Source: Rummeliibacillus stabekisii
GTDB lineage: Bacteria > Bacillota > Bacilli > Bacillales_A > Planococcaceae
Length of the DNA: 64,000 bases
Reading direction: 5' to 3'
Assembly: GCF_007988965.1 (NCBI RefSeq)
Contig: NZ_BJVD01000002.1
Span: 124,001-188,000 of the forward strand
The notes under the pieces were generated by a model, which was given only the letters and a program-made list of their open reading frames with translations, did no database searches and was not told the DNA's origin. A program made the translations under genes and the position numbers. Shown in pieces: positions 1-9,696 of the stretch. The first letter of the stretch is position 1. Each line of letters starts with the position of its first letter.

Positions 1-450
1 TCACTTTAATAGTTTGAATGGAGAAAAAAAACATAATAAAAGGACTTTTTAATATGAATTCAAACAAATCTACTCCAATAGAAACAAAGCAGTATAGTAA
101 AATTTCGCTCTTTTCATTAAAATATTATGATTTTCCTTGTAAGATACTTATATAGCCATTAAGATTTAACGTAGTGACCTCAAGAATAATATCAAATTTA
201 GAAGGACGAGAGAAACCTCCTAGATAGAAGCTTAGAATGTTACTGTGCTAAATATACTTTTTACCATTAACTTTCTTTCAGAAGTCCCACTCTCACAGAT
301 GGGTCTTTTATTTTTTAGGTCGCCATTTTGCCTTTTAAATTAGTTTTAGAACCAATAAGAAATAATGCGCAAACTAGCTTTATAATTTAAAAACTATCTA
401 CTATATCCATAATATATTTGATAGTTGAATTGAAAGTGAGGAATTACGTA
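1..450. other. Left-edge stretch without a gene
   Basis: No reading frame with a convincing ribosome binding site and no RNA gene was recognised here. A weak inverted pair (TCCCA/TGGGT near 285-310) followed by a T-rich run could be the end of a transcript entering from the left. Confidence 0.5.
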
Positions 451-1485
451 TTGATTGCTAAAGAACGAGTTTTTACTTTTGATAATTCAAAAGCTTTATT
501 GATTTTTCTAGTAGTTCTCGGGCATTTCGTTGACTACTATACTGATATCTCTCGTAATATGCAGGTTCTATTTTTCTTTATATATATTTTTCATATGCCT
601 CTCTTTATCTTTATAGCAGGTTTATTTAGTAAATCTACTATTAATAAATCGCCATTTCGAATTGATCGAGTACTGACTTTCTTATTGCTCTATTTTATAT
701 TGGAAATAGTACTGTATCTTATGCTTCATGTATGGTTTGGAAGTGAGAGCTATGACTTAACCATGTTTTCTGAAGATGGCGTATCATGGTTCATGTTTGC
801 CATGGCAGCGTGGCTTTGCATAGGTTACTTCTTAAATCAATTCAAACCAAAGTATGTGCTCATTGGCACTACGGTATTAGCCTTATTAGTTGGCTACGAT
901 AAAGAAGTAGGTGATTTTTTAGTTGCTTCTCGAATTATAGTCTATCTACCTTTCTTTATGGCGGGTTACTATACAAATCCGCAAAAACTCGCGGGTTTTT
1001 TACAAAAAAAATCTGTTCGCATAACAAGTGGCATTATTCTCTTATTGACGATAGCCTTTATCTACTTCAATATTGATCTGATTTATGGCTTACGTCCTCT
1101 ATTGTCAGGTCGTAATGCATATGTAGTTGCCGGCCTGCCGGTCATGGGTGGTTTTATCCGTCTAGGTTTAATGATTGTGACGACGATTGTCTCTTTAGCC
1201 GTTATGGCAATCATGCCTAACAAAAAAACATGGTATACAGTAATAGGAGTAAGATCTCTACAAGTTTATTTCTTGCATCGTTTTATCCTATTTATTTATC
1301 AACATTATCACTTGAATGACTACTTAGCTAAAATTTCACCTAACCATTGGTTAGAAATATATCTATGTTTCGCAGCCATTTTAACAGTACTCCTATCCTG
1401 GAAAGGCTTCGGATGGATACTTATTAAAATTCAATCCATTTCTTATGTACGATTTAAGAAGCAAGAAAAAGTAGTTAGGCAATAA
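451..1485 (+). CDS. Membrane acyltransferase, acyltransferase-3 (OafA/NodX) family
   Basis: Predicted integral membrane O-acyltransferase of 344 residues with about ten hydrophobic segments and the family's N-terminal pattern DNSKALLIFLVVLGHF, whose His is the usual essential residue. Such enzymes transfer acetyl or succinyl groups from inside the cell to sugars of surface glycans. The TTG at 451 is chosen as start because AGTGAGG lies nine bases before it; an upstream in-frame TTG at 418 has no such site. The gene stands alone and ends in an inverted repeat. The acceptor cannot be told from sequence; a cell-wall polymer or glycolipid is the general expectation for the family. Confidence 0.8.
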   Translation: MIAKERVFTFDNSKALLIFLVVLGHFVDYYTDISRNMQVLFFFIYIFHMPLFIFIAGLFSKSTINKSPFRIDRVLTFLLLYFILEIVLYLMLHVWFGSESYDLTMFSEDGVSWFMFAMAAWLCIGYFLNQFKPKYVLIGTTVLALLVGYDKEVGDFLVASRIIVYLPFFMAGYYTNPQKLAGFLQKKSVRITSGIILLLTIAFIYFNIDLIYGLRPLLSGRNAYVVAGLPVMGGFIRLGLMIVTTIVSLAVMAIMPNKKTWYTVIGVRSLQVYFLHRFILFIYQHYHLNDYLAKISPNHWLEIYLCFAAILTVLLSWKGFGWILIKIQSISYVRFKKQEKVVRQ

Positions 1486-1488
1486 AAA

Positions 1489-1597
1489 CAAAGCCCTTAT
1501 GAAAGAAGGACTTGCAATTGATCAATCTAACATGAAAGTTGGAATATATACAATTGCAGAGAATTGGAATTCTATCATTCCTTTTACAAGGGCTTTG
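1489..1597. repeat. Long inverted repeat after the acyltransferase
   Basis: CAAAGCCCTTATGAAAG (from 1489) is repeated inverted as CTTTTACAAGGGCTTTG (ending 1597), with a nested TGCAATTG/CAATTGCA pair in between. A T-run follows on the + strand, so it can act as a terminator. A loop of about 70 bases is unusually long for a simple terminator; a folded RNA end or a small palindromic mobile element is possible. Confidence 0.6.
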
Positions 1598-1670
1598 ATT
1601 TTTTATATATAAGAATATTTATTAACCATTATTTCTTTACTTGTTTACAATTACACACCTTTTTAAACAA

Positions 1671-1709
1671 AAAGCTGTTTCACCTATTAAATATAGATGA
1701 AACAGCTTT
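1671..1709 (-). terminator. Rho-independent terminator
   Basis: A 12-bp perfect stem (AAAGCTGTTTCA and its complement) sits just downstream of the minus-strand gene ending at 1711 and is followed on that strand by a T-run. Confidence 0.85.
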
Positions 1710-1710
1710 C

Positions 1711-2208
1711 TTACCAGTAATTCTTAGCATAATCATAAACTTTATATGTTTTACTTTTTATTTTTTTACGAAACTTATAGTAGATTGTATGAGGATCATC
1801 TAAACCGTATTCAGGTTGTTCTTCATAAATTGTTAAGTAATCCATACTATTTTTCTCATATTGGCGTATTTTTGTTTTACTTGTCCAACTGAATGTCCTT
1901 TTCCATAATAAACCTGGAACAAAGTCCGTTGGCGGGATTTCATAATAAGTCTTACCATTCTTTTTGGTCTTCACCGTATAATTGGCTTTAAAATAACCAT
2001 CTATGTAACGCTTTTCAAAATAAGGATTTAATCGTTTATAAATTGTCGTCTTTGTTACTGGCTTATTTATACTCCATTGGGCATTACTTGCCTGCTTGTA
2101 GATATGGTTTGCTTTTGCAATAGTAATTTTTGGCGCTGCTTCTGCCGAATTGAAAGATAAAACAAAGACTAATACGGCACTTAAGATAGCAAACATTCCT
2201 TTTTTCAT
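1711..2208 (-). CDS. Small secreted protein of unknown function
   Basis: A 165-residue protein with a clear Sec signal peptide (MKKG, hydrophobic stretch, cleavage near AEA-AP at about residue 25). The mature part is basic and rich in Tyr and Lys, with no Cys and no catalytic motif I recognise. It has a strong GGAG ribosome site (agaggagaatc) before the ATG and its own terminator, so it looks like a monocistronic exported protein. I cannot assign a function. Its organisation resembles small secreted Bacillus wall- or hydrolase-associated proteins, but that is only a size and signal-peptide resemblance. Confidence 0.8.
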   Translation of the reverse strand: MKKGMFAILSAVLVFVLSFNSAEAAPKITIAKANHIYKQASNAQWSINKPVTKTTIYKRLNPYFEKRYIDGYFKANYTVKTKKNGKTYYEIPPTDFVPGLLWKRTFSWTSKTKIRQYEKNSMDYLTIYEEQPEYGLDDPHTIYYKFRKKIKSKTYKVYDYAKNYW

Positions 2209-2423
2209 TGTTAAGATTCTCCTCTCAGATTAAATAAACACTTACTTACCTTAATAACCATCTATCATTTATTTCCACTACCTATTATTCTATAAATCCA
2301 AACAGTATTACATCATATTTTTTTGATATTATTGCAGTCTTTTTTTACAAATTCTCATTTCAACAGTTAAATACCCTTTAGAAAAAAGTACAAAAAAATT
2401 CAACAGAAGCTTCAATACAATAA

Positions 2424-3200
2424 TTACTTTTGAATATTCAATTCATAAACCCCCTTGCCTATCCGTCTAAAATCATTATGTACAGTTACATGATGTCTCG
2501 GAGCATTTACACAACATCTCGATGCGATGTGCGTTCTAATCGTTGATTCTTTATATTTCGTATTTAACTTATTCATATACTCAATCACTTCATTGATTGT
2601 AAATTCATTTTTCCCTTTATCCTTCACTAATGAAATGACGGCTGAAAGTAACTCATCCCTACAATTTGTTTTCTGCCTTGATTCTCTTAATTTTACGATT
2701 TCACTTACAAGCTTCTTACTTTCCAAAACTATTGATCGCTTTGTTTCGCTCGAAATATTCCATACTGGATTTACCTTCGCAATTAAGGCTGATTCTATAC
2801 TAAATTTGTTGTCTGTCTCCAAGAAATACAGTTTAATTTCTTGAGCTATCTGGCTCGCTTCATAAATTAGATGATTTATACGACAATTGTTAGATTCTCC
2901 TCCAATAAAACATTTTCTTGGTGAAATCATGCCGTATCCCTTATTAAATCTTCGCGAAAGACTTTCGCATACACCTATATAGACAAGTTCATTATTTAAA
3001 GCGATTGCATATAAACCCGCTTGCTGTATATCACTGGGGATAGAGAATTTGCAGAACGGCCCCTGACCATATTTATTCAAGGATAGCCCTTGAATATTAT
3101 TATTTTCGACATGTACCTCAAAACTTTCGACATTCCCATTATGGTCTCTCAAAGGTTTTATATCACAAATAAATTTAAATTGATTTTTCAAATCCTGCAT
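2424..3200 (-). CDS. GIY-YIG-like nuclease with C-terminal helical domain
   Basis: A 258-residue cytoplasmic protein. Residues about 60-155 carry a GIY-YIG-like pattern: GLYAI, then VYIG, then a SRRF basic element, a conserved IESALIAK glutamate region and NPVWN at the end. These match the order of the fold's tyrosine pair, arginine, glutamate and asparagine. The last third (from about 185) looks like a winged-helix DNA-binding domain (EVIEYMNKLN, ESTIRTHIASRC). Start at 3200 is chosen because GGAGGA lies ten bases upstream; the frame runs further without a site. No methylase or other restriction partner adjoins it. It could be a stand-alone nuclease or a repurposed DNA-binding protein. Confidence 0.7.
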   Translation of the reverse strand: MQDLKNQFKFICDIKPLRDHNGNVESFEVHVENNNIQGLSLNKYGQGPFCKFSIPSDIQQAGLYAIALNNELVYIGVCESLSRRFNKGYGMISPRKCFIGGESNNCRINHLIYEASQIAQEIKLYFLETDNKFSIESALIAKVNPVWNISSETKRSIVLESKKLVSEIVKLRESRQKTNCRDELLSAVISLVKDKGKNEFTINEVIEYMNKLNTKYKESTIRTHIASRCCVNAPRHHVTVHNDFRRIGKGVYELNIQK

Positions 3201-3356
3201 TTCAAACAAATCCTCCCTTATAATTCGTCTCCCAGAAAATAAAAGATATATTCGGTATATCAAAAAGTAAAAAACTATATTGAATTGATTTTATCGGCAG
3301 AAAGTTAAACTTCGTTTTAAAAAACCGTACGCACCAACATCACATTTTTAGGTATT

Positions 3357-3389
3357 TATTACCTTATATATTTTCATTATAAGGTAATA
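3357..3389. repeat. Perfect 12-bp hairpin without T-run
   Basis: TATTACCTTATA is repeated perfectly inverted with a nine-base loop. There is no strong T-tract on either side, so an operator or RNA structure is as likely as a terminator. Confidence 0.5.
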
Positions 3390-3594
3390 AGTATTAATTT
3401 ACTATAAAAATAAAGTGAATAATAACCTACATTTTACACATATTATTACCAGTTAGGATTTTTTTAAGGTTATATATCCTTATATGATACTTTCACTAGG
3501 TTTTAATCGCTTGTTCAATAAAAAAAGAACAGTATTTTAGCTAAACTAATATTCTTACCTATTCGATACCCTAAAGGAAAAAATAGTGCAATTA

Positions 3595-3650
3595 AAAAAG
3601 CCGAACTATTATCCAAATGCTAGTACAGCATTTTTCAATAGTTCGGCTTT
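3595..3650 (-). terminator. Branched terminator of the nuclease operon
   Basis: Outer arms AAAGCCGAACTATT and its complement enclose a second small stem (AAATGCT/AGCATTT). On the minus strand it follows the nuclease stop codon and ends in CTTTTTT. Confidence 0.85.
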
Positions 3651-3734
3651 CATTATTTAACTAACTATAACCATCTTCGGCTTTGGTCGCACTGCCCCAG
3701 CCTCTTCTGAATTCTTACACCATGAATTTCTTAT

Positions 3735-6700
3735 TTACCAAATAGCTTCTACCCATTCAGGATGATCAACAAATGGATTTCGGTTCCCCTGTATGTTAAA
3801 TATTTTTTCGTTTCGTTGTTTTTCCCATTCACTTACTGGGTCTTGTTTATTCCATTGCTTTAAAACAGATAGTTTGCCATGATAAGGGTTTGTTCCATTG
3901 TTGACTTGATCGTTCAATTCTAAGTCAACTCTGTCACCCTTTTCATAACGAGTAGCCATGTAAAAGAGCATTCTTGCAATATCCCCTTTTACGTCATTTG
4001 GTGGCTCAAAAGAATCGCCATCCCTTTTACAAAGAGAGCAACCGTTGATTGCATTTCCACCGTTATCAAAATCTAGATTACCTCTTGCCCCGTTAACTTG
4101 AACGTCGGCTGGTCGTAAATGATGAATGTCTGTACCTGGGCCATTGCTCGTTCCAAAATTGCCATGGGATTTAGCCCACGTATGCTCTCTATTCCAATCG
4201 CCAGCATTGCCACCGGCTCTATCCTTTGAGCGAGATTCACCTGTATAAAGAAGGATAACATTATTTTTGTTTTTTGGATCTTCATCAGTGATTTTCAAAG
4301 CATCCCATACTTCACTGTATGAAAGCACTTTATTATCATCTATGATATCGTGCAATGCCGTTTTTAACGCTTGCCCTTCTTTACCGATAGCATCGCCATA
4401 ATATTGGTCCGTTGCATTGGCAGTTGTCACAGTTACGCTGAAACGAGAAGTAACAGATTTTTTACCATCTGAAGCTGTAACAGCCACTAAATGTGTACCA
4501 GTAGGCAAATCTAACGTTAATTCTGAACCGTTAATCGTGCCCATCGTAGAACTGAAGGTTAGTTTATCTCCGTCTGGATCCTGAAAATAATCTGCCAAAG
4601 AAAAGTTTAGCTTTTTTCCAGCTGTCACCGTTTGATTATCAAAATCTTTTTTGGCTACTGGTGCATTGTTTTCTGCTGGTTTATTGGGCTGCTCTATTTT
4701 TTTGCCCTCTGAATCTCTAAACTGAATTGTTTCAGGATTCGCACCGTTTATATACTCGATATTTTTTAGGTTTTCTGCTCCTCTGACTTCCTTGACATTA
4801 GGACCATCAATAATAACTTTTTCTAATGCTAGTCCTGAGAAGTTGACAATCAAACCAGCCTTGTTAGGTTTGACTGTTACCGTTGCCCCTTCAAAGCCCT
4901 TACCTGCGAAACCTGGGCCTTTAAGCTCTGCATATTGTGAACTTCTAATGATGATTCCTTCTGTAATACTCCCGCTTACAAAATTCATCCCAACACTTGG
5001 AGAAGCGATTGTTAGCTTTTTCGTTTTTGTTTTTGTAAAATTGAACGATTTGTCAGCAACAATCTGTTCAGCATGATCATCCCCGCCAGAACTATCGGCT
5101 AAATCTAGCTGTACCATTACTGGATCATGGTCACTCGCACGACCAGCCATGTCAGTGAAATCTGAATTAATATGAAGAATATCGATATTCGCCGAATTAG
5201 CTAGGTTATTTGATACCAAAATATGATCTAATACCTGTGAATTCCCCTGATATACGTACGTATAACGATCGGATTTTTCCACTTTATTAATCATATTCGT
5301 CATATATTTACCTTCCAGTATTTTTAACGAATCAGTAAATTGGAAATCGTTATAATCACCAACTGAGACAATATTTGCATCTGGATTATCGGCTTTAACT
5401 TTCTCTGTAAAGTCTCTTACGATTGTTGCAATTTTATGGCGTTGAACTTCACTTACCAATTTAGGCGGCTGTGATGAGCCAAACAATGGTGTATCTCCTG
5501 ATTTAGAGTTCCAGTGATTCGCAATGACAACAACACTTTCACCTTTAAAGTCAAATTGTGCAGCTAGCGGTTTTCGGCTATTATCAAATGCTGGATTTGT
5601 AGGATCAATTCGTCCAGGATTCAATGAAAGCTTTCCATCTTTATAATCTACTGCTGTTGTTGCATCACCACTTGGAATGTCTTTCGTTAATTGCACGCGG
5701 TCTGGATTATACAAGAAGCCGACACGGATATTCGCATTCGGTGCACCACCATCTGCATTATTTTCCGGGTCAATATTAGCATAGTTATATTTCACGCCAC
5801 CTGCTTCTTCAATTTTAGCAATTAAACGCTTATAGCTTTGATCTGCGGAAGCATCTCCTGCAGCAGAACCATTGTTATCTTGAACCTCTGTTACACCAAC
5901 AATATCAGGATTTTTCATATCTGATGCAATCGCGCGAGCCAATTTGCCAGCTTTGTCCTCAGAGGTTTCTTTTGTATTGTTAGAGAAGTTTTCTAGATTA
6001 TAAGAAGCAACGGTTAATTTGTCATCCTCTTTTACAATTGTTGTGGTTTCTGGCTTCGAATCACCTTCCACAAGTTTTGCTTTCATATCCTCATAATCAG
6101 CGTAGATTTTGTAATTCGAGAAGCCATAGTTTACTACCCCAGTAATAGGCCCTTTAAATTTATCGCCTGTCGCCACTTTAAAATCTCTCGCTTGTGTATT
6201 ATCGTACAGTTTAAACTGAATACGATCTGCGTTTGCATTATCCTCTGTATATAAGACACCCCCATGAATGGTATCTGTTTTTCTGTCTTCTAGAACAGTC
6301 ACCAAATCACCATGATCTTGAGGCCCTACAGCTTTCACATCTCCTACCTGCACTCTCATGCCTTCAAGAGATTCCCAGAAATCAATCGCATCTTCCTGTG
6401 GATCAAATTGAGTAAATTGATCATTATCAATTACTTCAGACGGCAGATTATTACGATCAATAACTACCGGTTCTGGAAGGGTGACATTGCTCTTCAACAC
6501 GCCTACCTTCCCGCCTTGGTCGTTGCGTGCATTAAGCTGTGTGACAGATAAATCCGTCTCTTTTTTAGAGTCAGCATAGCCGTCAATTTGGAATTCATCT
6601 ACTTTACCATTTACACTGACAAGATCCCCCACTTTTACGCTCGCTGCTGTGTTACCCGTATAGACAATAATCCCTTCTGATGTCTTTGGATTGTTGTCTT

Positions 6701-8252
6701 TTTTAGCATCCGGCGTTTGCATGTGGAAGTAGTTGCCGCTTCCGATTTTATAAATATATGTGACAATACCTTCAATTCCTGAAACAGTCTTACCTTTCAT
6801 TTGTGAGTCATGTGACTCTCCTTGAATATCATGAATTTGAATTCCTTCTGCTGAATCAAAAACAGTATATTCATACGAAGCAACAGGACTATCTTTCAAA
6901 CCATCTTTAACAGCAAATGCTTTTACTGTCATTTTATCTTGAATCGTAAGTGGTTTACTGTATACCTCACTTGATTTCGTAGGCTCTGTTCCATCCGTTG
7001 TATAATAAATGGTTGCTCCATCTGTTGGAGTCGTTAGAGCTAATTCAGTACCTTTTGCCACTGCTCCAGCTTTCACTGATGGCGTGACAGGCTGAACAAC
7101 ACTCGCATCTTCAACGATATCTGATGTGGAACGCGGAATGACTTGGTATATGCTATCGAATTGCTGAACAATCCCCGTAATGGAGTCATAGGTCTTCCCA
7201 ACAGCTAAATTCAATGTTTTTGTCTCATCACGCACGACAAATTCAGTAGTACCATCTGTCGCAGTATAGTTCGCCCACGTACTGCCATCTTCCACAGATA
7301 AAATTTTAATATTTTTAGCTTTTACTAGGCGTGATTCATTTTCCTCAGTTACTTCTGCCCCTGTAACAGCTTTAGGCGTTGGTGCCCCTACATCGGATTT
7401 CTTTTCAACCATTTTTGCCCCGTCTAGTTGCAATAATCCTTTGTAATCAGCTAATGTGCCTGTCAACGTGACTTCATCGCCCACTGCTGCATCTAATGTA
7501 GCTGGTCGAACGGCTAATCCACCCGTTTCATCTTGAACAGAAATTGTATTTTTAAGTTTCGCAGCTACCACAGCTTTGATTGTGACCGTTTCGCCTAAAG
7601 GTAGCGCTCTTGCTTGTTCAATTGATTTGATCTCAACTGGGGTTCCTGGTTCTACTGATGAACCATCCATTGAATGCTTGCCGAGGTTAGACACGTCGTC
7701 TATCGGAAGTTTATCCCACTCCTTAGTAGGCTCGAACGCATCATCAATAACGGTATCACCTGATGTAATAGTCTCTTTTCGGACTAATGTTAAGTCCGCC
7801 ATATTATTGACTCTCGCACCTACTTGTCCAAGTGAATCAACGACAGCGTTTGCTTTTTTTAATACAACAGCATCATCCCCGTTAAAATTGATAACGCTAC
7901 CATTCGCAAGATTTCCTTTACTCTTTATTGCTTCATTCGCATTATTATTGTAAATAACATAAGTATCTCCAGCTTGAATACTTCCACTAAGTTTTAATGT
8001 GGCTGTTGCGGTAGTAGCTCCATTTGCATAAAGCTCTAGGGAATACTGACTTAAATCAACTGTAGATCCAGTCCCATTATAAAGTTCAATTTCTTTATTG
8101 CTGCTACTTCCCTCAATGTACTCAGAAATAATTAATTCCGAAGCGTTACCTGTAGCAGCCGCCGATGTGGGGAGGGCTGGTGTTAAGATGCTTGCTGTTA
8201 AGAGTGTCGACAAAAACGCGTTTAATGGCTTTTTCCATTTTCTTTTATTCAT
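3735..8252 (-). CDS. Exported double nuclease: lamin-tail/OB/EEP exonuclease fused to endonuclease I
   Basis: A 1505-residue secreted protein with a signal peptide (about 1-33). In order: a lamin-tail domain (about 38-190, LIISEYIEGSSSNKEIELYN); OB-type domains (about 205-385); a chitobiase-like Ig domain (about 390-465, TIYYTTDGTEP); another OB region; an endonuclease/exonuclease/phosphatase domain (about 750-1075) with SYNLENF, TEVQDNNG, NHWNSKSGD, VGDYNDF and SDHDPVMVQL; a beta-rich repeat region; an Ig-like domain (APVAKKDF); and a C-terminal endonuclease I/NucM domain (about 1305-1500) with REHTWAKSHG and HHLRP. Both catalytic sites look intact. It probably digests extracellular DNA for nutrients or matrix remodelling. 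No sortase or SLH anchor is visible. It lies 40 bases after a surface repeat protein, probably in one operon. Confidence 0.9.
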   Translation of the reverse strand: MNKRKWKKPLNAFLSTLLTASILTPALPTSAAATGNASELIISEYIEGSSSNKEIELYNGTGSTVDLSQYSLELYANGATTATATLKLSGSIQAGDTYVIYNNNANEAIKSKGNLANGSVINFNGDDAVVLKKANAVVDSLGQVGARVNNMADLTLVRKETITSGDTVIDDAFEPTKEWDKLPIDDVSNLGKHSMDGSSVEPGTPVEIKSIEQARALPLGETVTIKAVVAAKLKNTISVQDETGGLAVRPATLDAAVGDEVTLTGTLADYKGLLQLDGAKMVEKKSDVGAPTPKAVTGAEVTEENESRLVKAKNIKILSVEDGSTWANYTATDGTTEFVVRDETKTLNLAVGKTYDSITGIVQQFDSIYQVIPRSTSDIVEDASVVQPVTPSVKAGAVAKGTELALTTPTDGATIYYTTDGTEPTKSSEVYSKPLTIQDKMTVKAFAVKDGLKDSPVASYEYTVFDSAEGIQIHDIQGESHDSQMKGKTVSGIEGIVTYIYKIGSGNYFHMQTPDAKKDNNPKTSEGIIVYTGNTAASVKVGDLVSVNGKVDEFQIDGYADSKKETDLSVTQLNARNDQGGKVGVLKSNVTLPEPVVIDRNNLPSEVIDNDQFTQFDPQEDAIDFWESLEGMRVQVGDVKAVGPQDHGDLVTVLEDRKTDTIHGGVLYTEDNANADRIQFKLYDNTQARDFKVATGDKFKGPITGVVNYGFSNYKIYADYEDMKAKLVEGDSKPETTTIVKEDDKLTVASYNLENFSNNTKETSEDKAGKLARAIASDMKNPDIVGVTEVQDNNGSAAGDASADQSYKRLIAKIEEAGGVKYNYANIDPENNADGGAPNANIRVGFLYNPDRVQLTKDIPSGDATTAVDYKDGKLSLNPGRIDPTNPAFDNSRKPLAAQFDFKGESVVVIANHWNSKSGDTPLFGSSQPPKLVSEVQRHKIATIVRDFTEKVKADNPDANIVSVGDYNDFQFTDSLKILEGKYMTNMINKVEKSDRYTYVYQGNSQVLDHILVSNNLANSANIDILHINSDFTDMAGRASDHDPVMVQLDLADSSGGDDHAEQIVADKSFNFTKTKTKKLTIASPSVGMNFVSGSITEGIIIRSSQYAELKGPGFAGKGFEGATVTVKPNKAGLIVNFSGLALEKVIIDGPNVKEVRGAENLKNIEYINGANPETIQFRDSEGKKIEQPNKPAENNAPVAKKDFDNQTVTAGKKLNFSLADYFQDPDGDKLTFSSTMGTINGSELTLDLPTGTHLVAVTASDGKKSVTSRFSVTVTTANATDQYYGDAIGKEGQALKTALHDIIDDNKVLSYSEVWDALKITDEDPKNKNNVILLYTGESRSKDRAGGNAGDWNREHTWAKSHGNFGTSNGPGTDIHHLRPADVQVNGARGNLDFDNGGNAINGCSLCKRDGDSFEPPNDVKGDIARMLFYMATRYEKGDRVDLELNDQVNNGTNPYHGKLSVLKQWNKQDPVSEWEKQRNEKIFNIQGNRNPFVDHPEWVEAIW

Positions 8253-8292
8253 TTAAACTAGTCCCCTTCTTTATCAGTATTTGCTTAAAGAA

Positions 8293-9696
8293 TTACAGCG
8301 TAATTTCTTCTACTTCAATGCCATCAAAAGAAATATTACTGCCTTTGACACCAGAAGCATCTAAATGACCCATTACCTTAATCGATGTAAATGTAATGCC
8401 TTTAGGTTGGCCTGTTAATATCAAATTTCCATTAATAGTGGCATGCTCTAACTTTTCAACATTAGTGATGTCTACTTGAATTGTGCCATTAAAAACTTTT
8501 GGATTTTCAGAAGTTCCAGTAAACTCTGTTGGAGAAACTACCTTTACGCCATCTTCAGTGCCGCTTCCCCCTCCATTATTTGGAGTGTTATCAAATGCAT
8601 GCTCAAATGTTAATTCTACTGTTACTGATTTACCATCCTTCGTGACAGTAGCCTTTACGACCGAACCTGCTGTGGCAGCTTGTACTGTTGCATGTTTAGA
8701 AGTGTTGTTAGTAAATTGAGCCTTTCCAGTTACTGCTGTGAATGTCACTTCATCTGCAGCTGTTAACGGCTCTGATTGCACCCCGTATTGATCCGTTGTT
8801 TTAAAATCAATAGCTTTTAATAAATCTGATAGACCATATGGCTTTGTTACTTTACCAGATACCTTCACTTTTGAGGTTTGTTCTTTAGTTCCATTTTTAA
8901 ACGTTTCTACTTTTATTGTTTTTGCTGGTTCAATCGAGTAAGTAACCGGAACAGAAATTTTCTCGCCTGTTTCAGTAATTGAAACTATTCGATTAACTGT
9001 TTTGGAAGTTATACTACTTCCACTCTTGTCTTTAAAGAAAGCAGCATCTAATTTAGGCGCAGCTGAAACTGTGTATTCGCCTTTTTCTCTTTTTAAAGTA
9101 GTCTTCTTTGCTTTTGTTGAAGCTATGACTACAGGCTCGTCTGATGTATATTTTGAGCCCTTTGCCGATGAAGCAAGCGTGTAATCAGCTAATACATAAA
9201 CTGTAGGCACTGTTTTTACAGTGTAAATTACAGCCAAACCATTCTTATAGGATTTGATTTCCCCGTTTTTATCTTTTATCGAACCATTTGCTAACGACGC
9301 ATTAAAGTAGTATTTACCTTTGTATAAAGTAAGACCGACGTTAAGAGCACCATTTTTATAGAATTTTCCTTTATAAAGACCGGTTGTTACCTTTTTAATT
9401 CCTTTGGAGTAGTACGCACCTTTGTAAGTGCCAGTAGCTTTAACGCCCTTTTTGTAGTAAAACTTCTTTTTATAAATGCCTGTAAACTTTTTGCCGTCTT
9501 TATAAAGCTTGCCCTTGTACGTTTTGTAACCTTTTACTACTTTGTTCGTTTTTGCGTTGACAAGCTTACCCTTACTATTCACTTTATAAGCCGTTTTTGC
9601 TGAAACATCTACAACCGGAAGAATCATTGAAGTAGTTAATAGGGATGCACCAATAACACAGGCTGCTGCAGGTTTAACAAATTTGTAGTTTGTCAC
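8293..9696 (-). CDS. Surface protein with N-terminal YKGKxY repeats
   Basis: A 467-residue exported protein. GTG at 9696 is the start, with AGGAGGA nine bases upstream. A signal peptide (about 1-33) is followed by short repeats of the form YKGKLYKDGKK (about 36-155), the same kind as in the 963-residue surface protein at 17671-20562, and probably wall- or S-layer-associated. The middle (about 160-375) is beta-sandwich-like. The C-terminus (about 390-467) is a parallel-beta-looking segment (NGTIQVDITNVEKLEHATIN) resembling the region between the two nuclease domains of the downstream gene. With 40 bases between them, the pair is likely co-transcribed; the protein may anchor or present the nuclease at the cell surface. 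Confidence 0.8.
   Translation of the reverse strand: MTNYKFVKPAAACVIGASLLTTSMILPVVDVSAKTAYKVNSKGKLVNAKTNKVVKGYKTYKGKLYKDGKKFTGIYKKKFYYKKGVKATGTYKGAYYSKGIKKVTTGLYKGKFYKNGALNVGLTLYKGKYYFNASLANGSIKDKNGEIKSYKNGLAVIYTVKTVPTVYVLADYTLASSAKGSKYTSDEPVVIASTKAKKTTLKREKGEYTVSAAPKLDAAFFKDKSGSSITSKTVNRIVSITETGEKISVPVTYSIEPAKTIKVETFKNGTKEQTSKVKVSGKVTKPYGLSDLLKAIDFKTTDQYGVQSEPLTAADEVTFTAVTGKAQFTNNTSKHATVQAATAGSVVKATVTKDGKSVTVELTFEHAFDNTPNNGGGSGTEDGVKVVSPTEFTGTSENPKVFNGTIQVDITNVEKLEHATINGNLILTGQPKGITFTSIKVMGHLDASGVKGSNISFDGIEVEEITL

Larger units (their letters stand above)
3201..3734. other. AT-rich intergenic stretch with two hairpins
   Basis: No gene seen. It contains a 12-bp palindrome at 3357-3389 and the terminator at 3595-3650, both listed separately. 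The 100 bases upstream of the GIY-YIG gene presumably hold its promoter. Confidence 0.6.

Noticed and set aside
1564-1803. Open frame of 79 codons on the + strand
   Set aside because: It runs through the terminator and the 3' end of the opposite gene at 1711-2208 and has no ribosome site.
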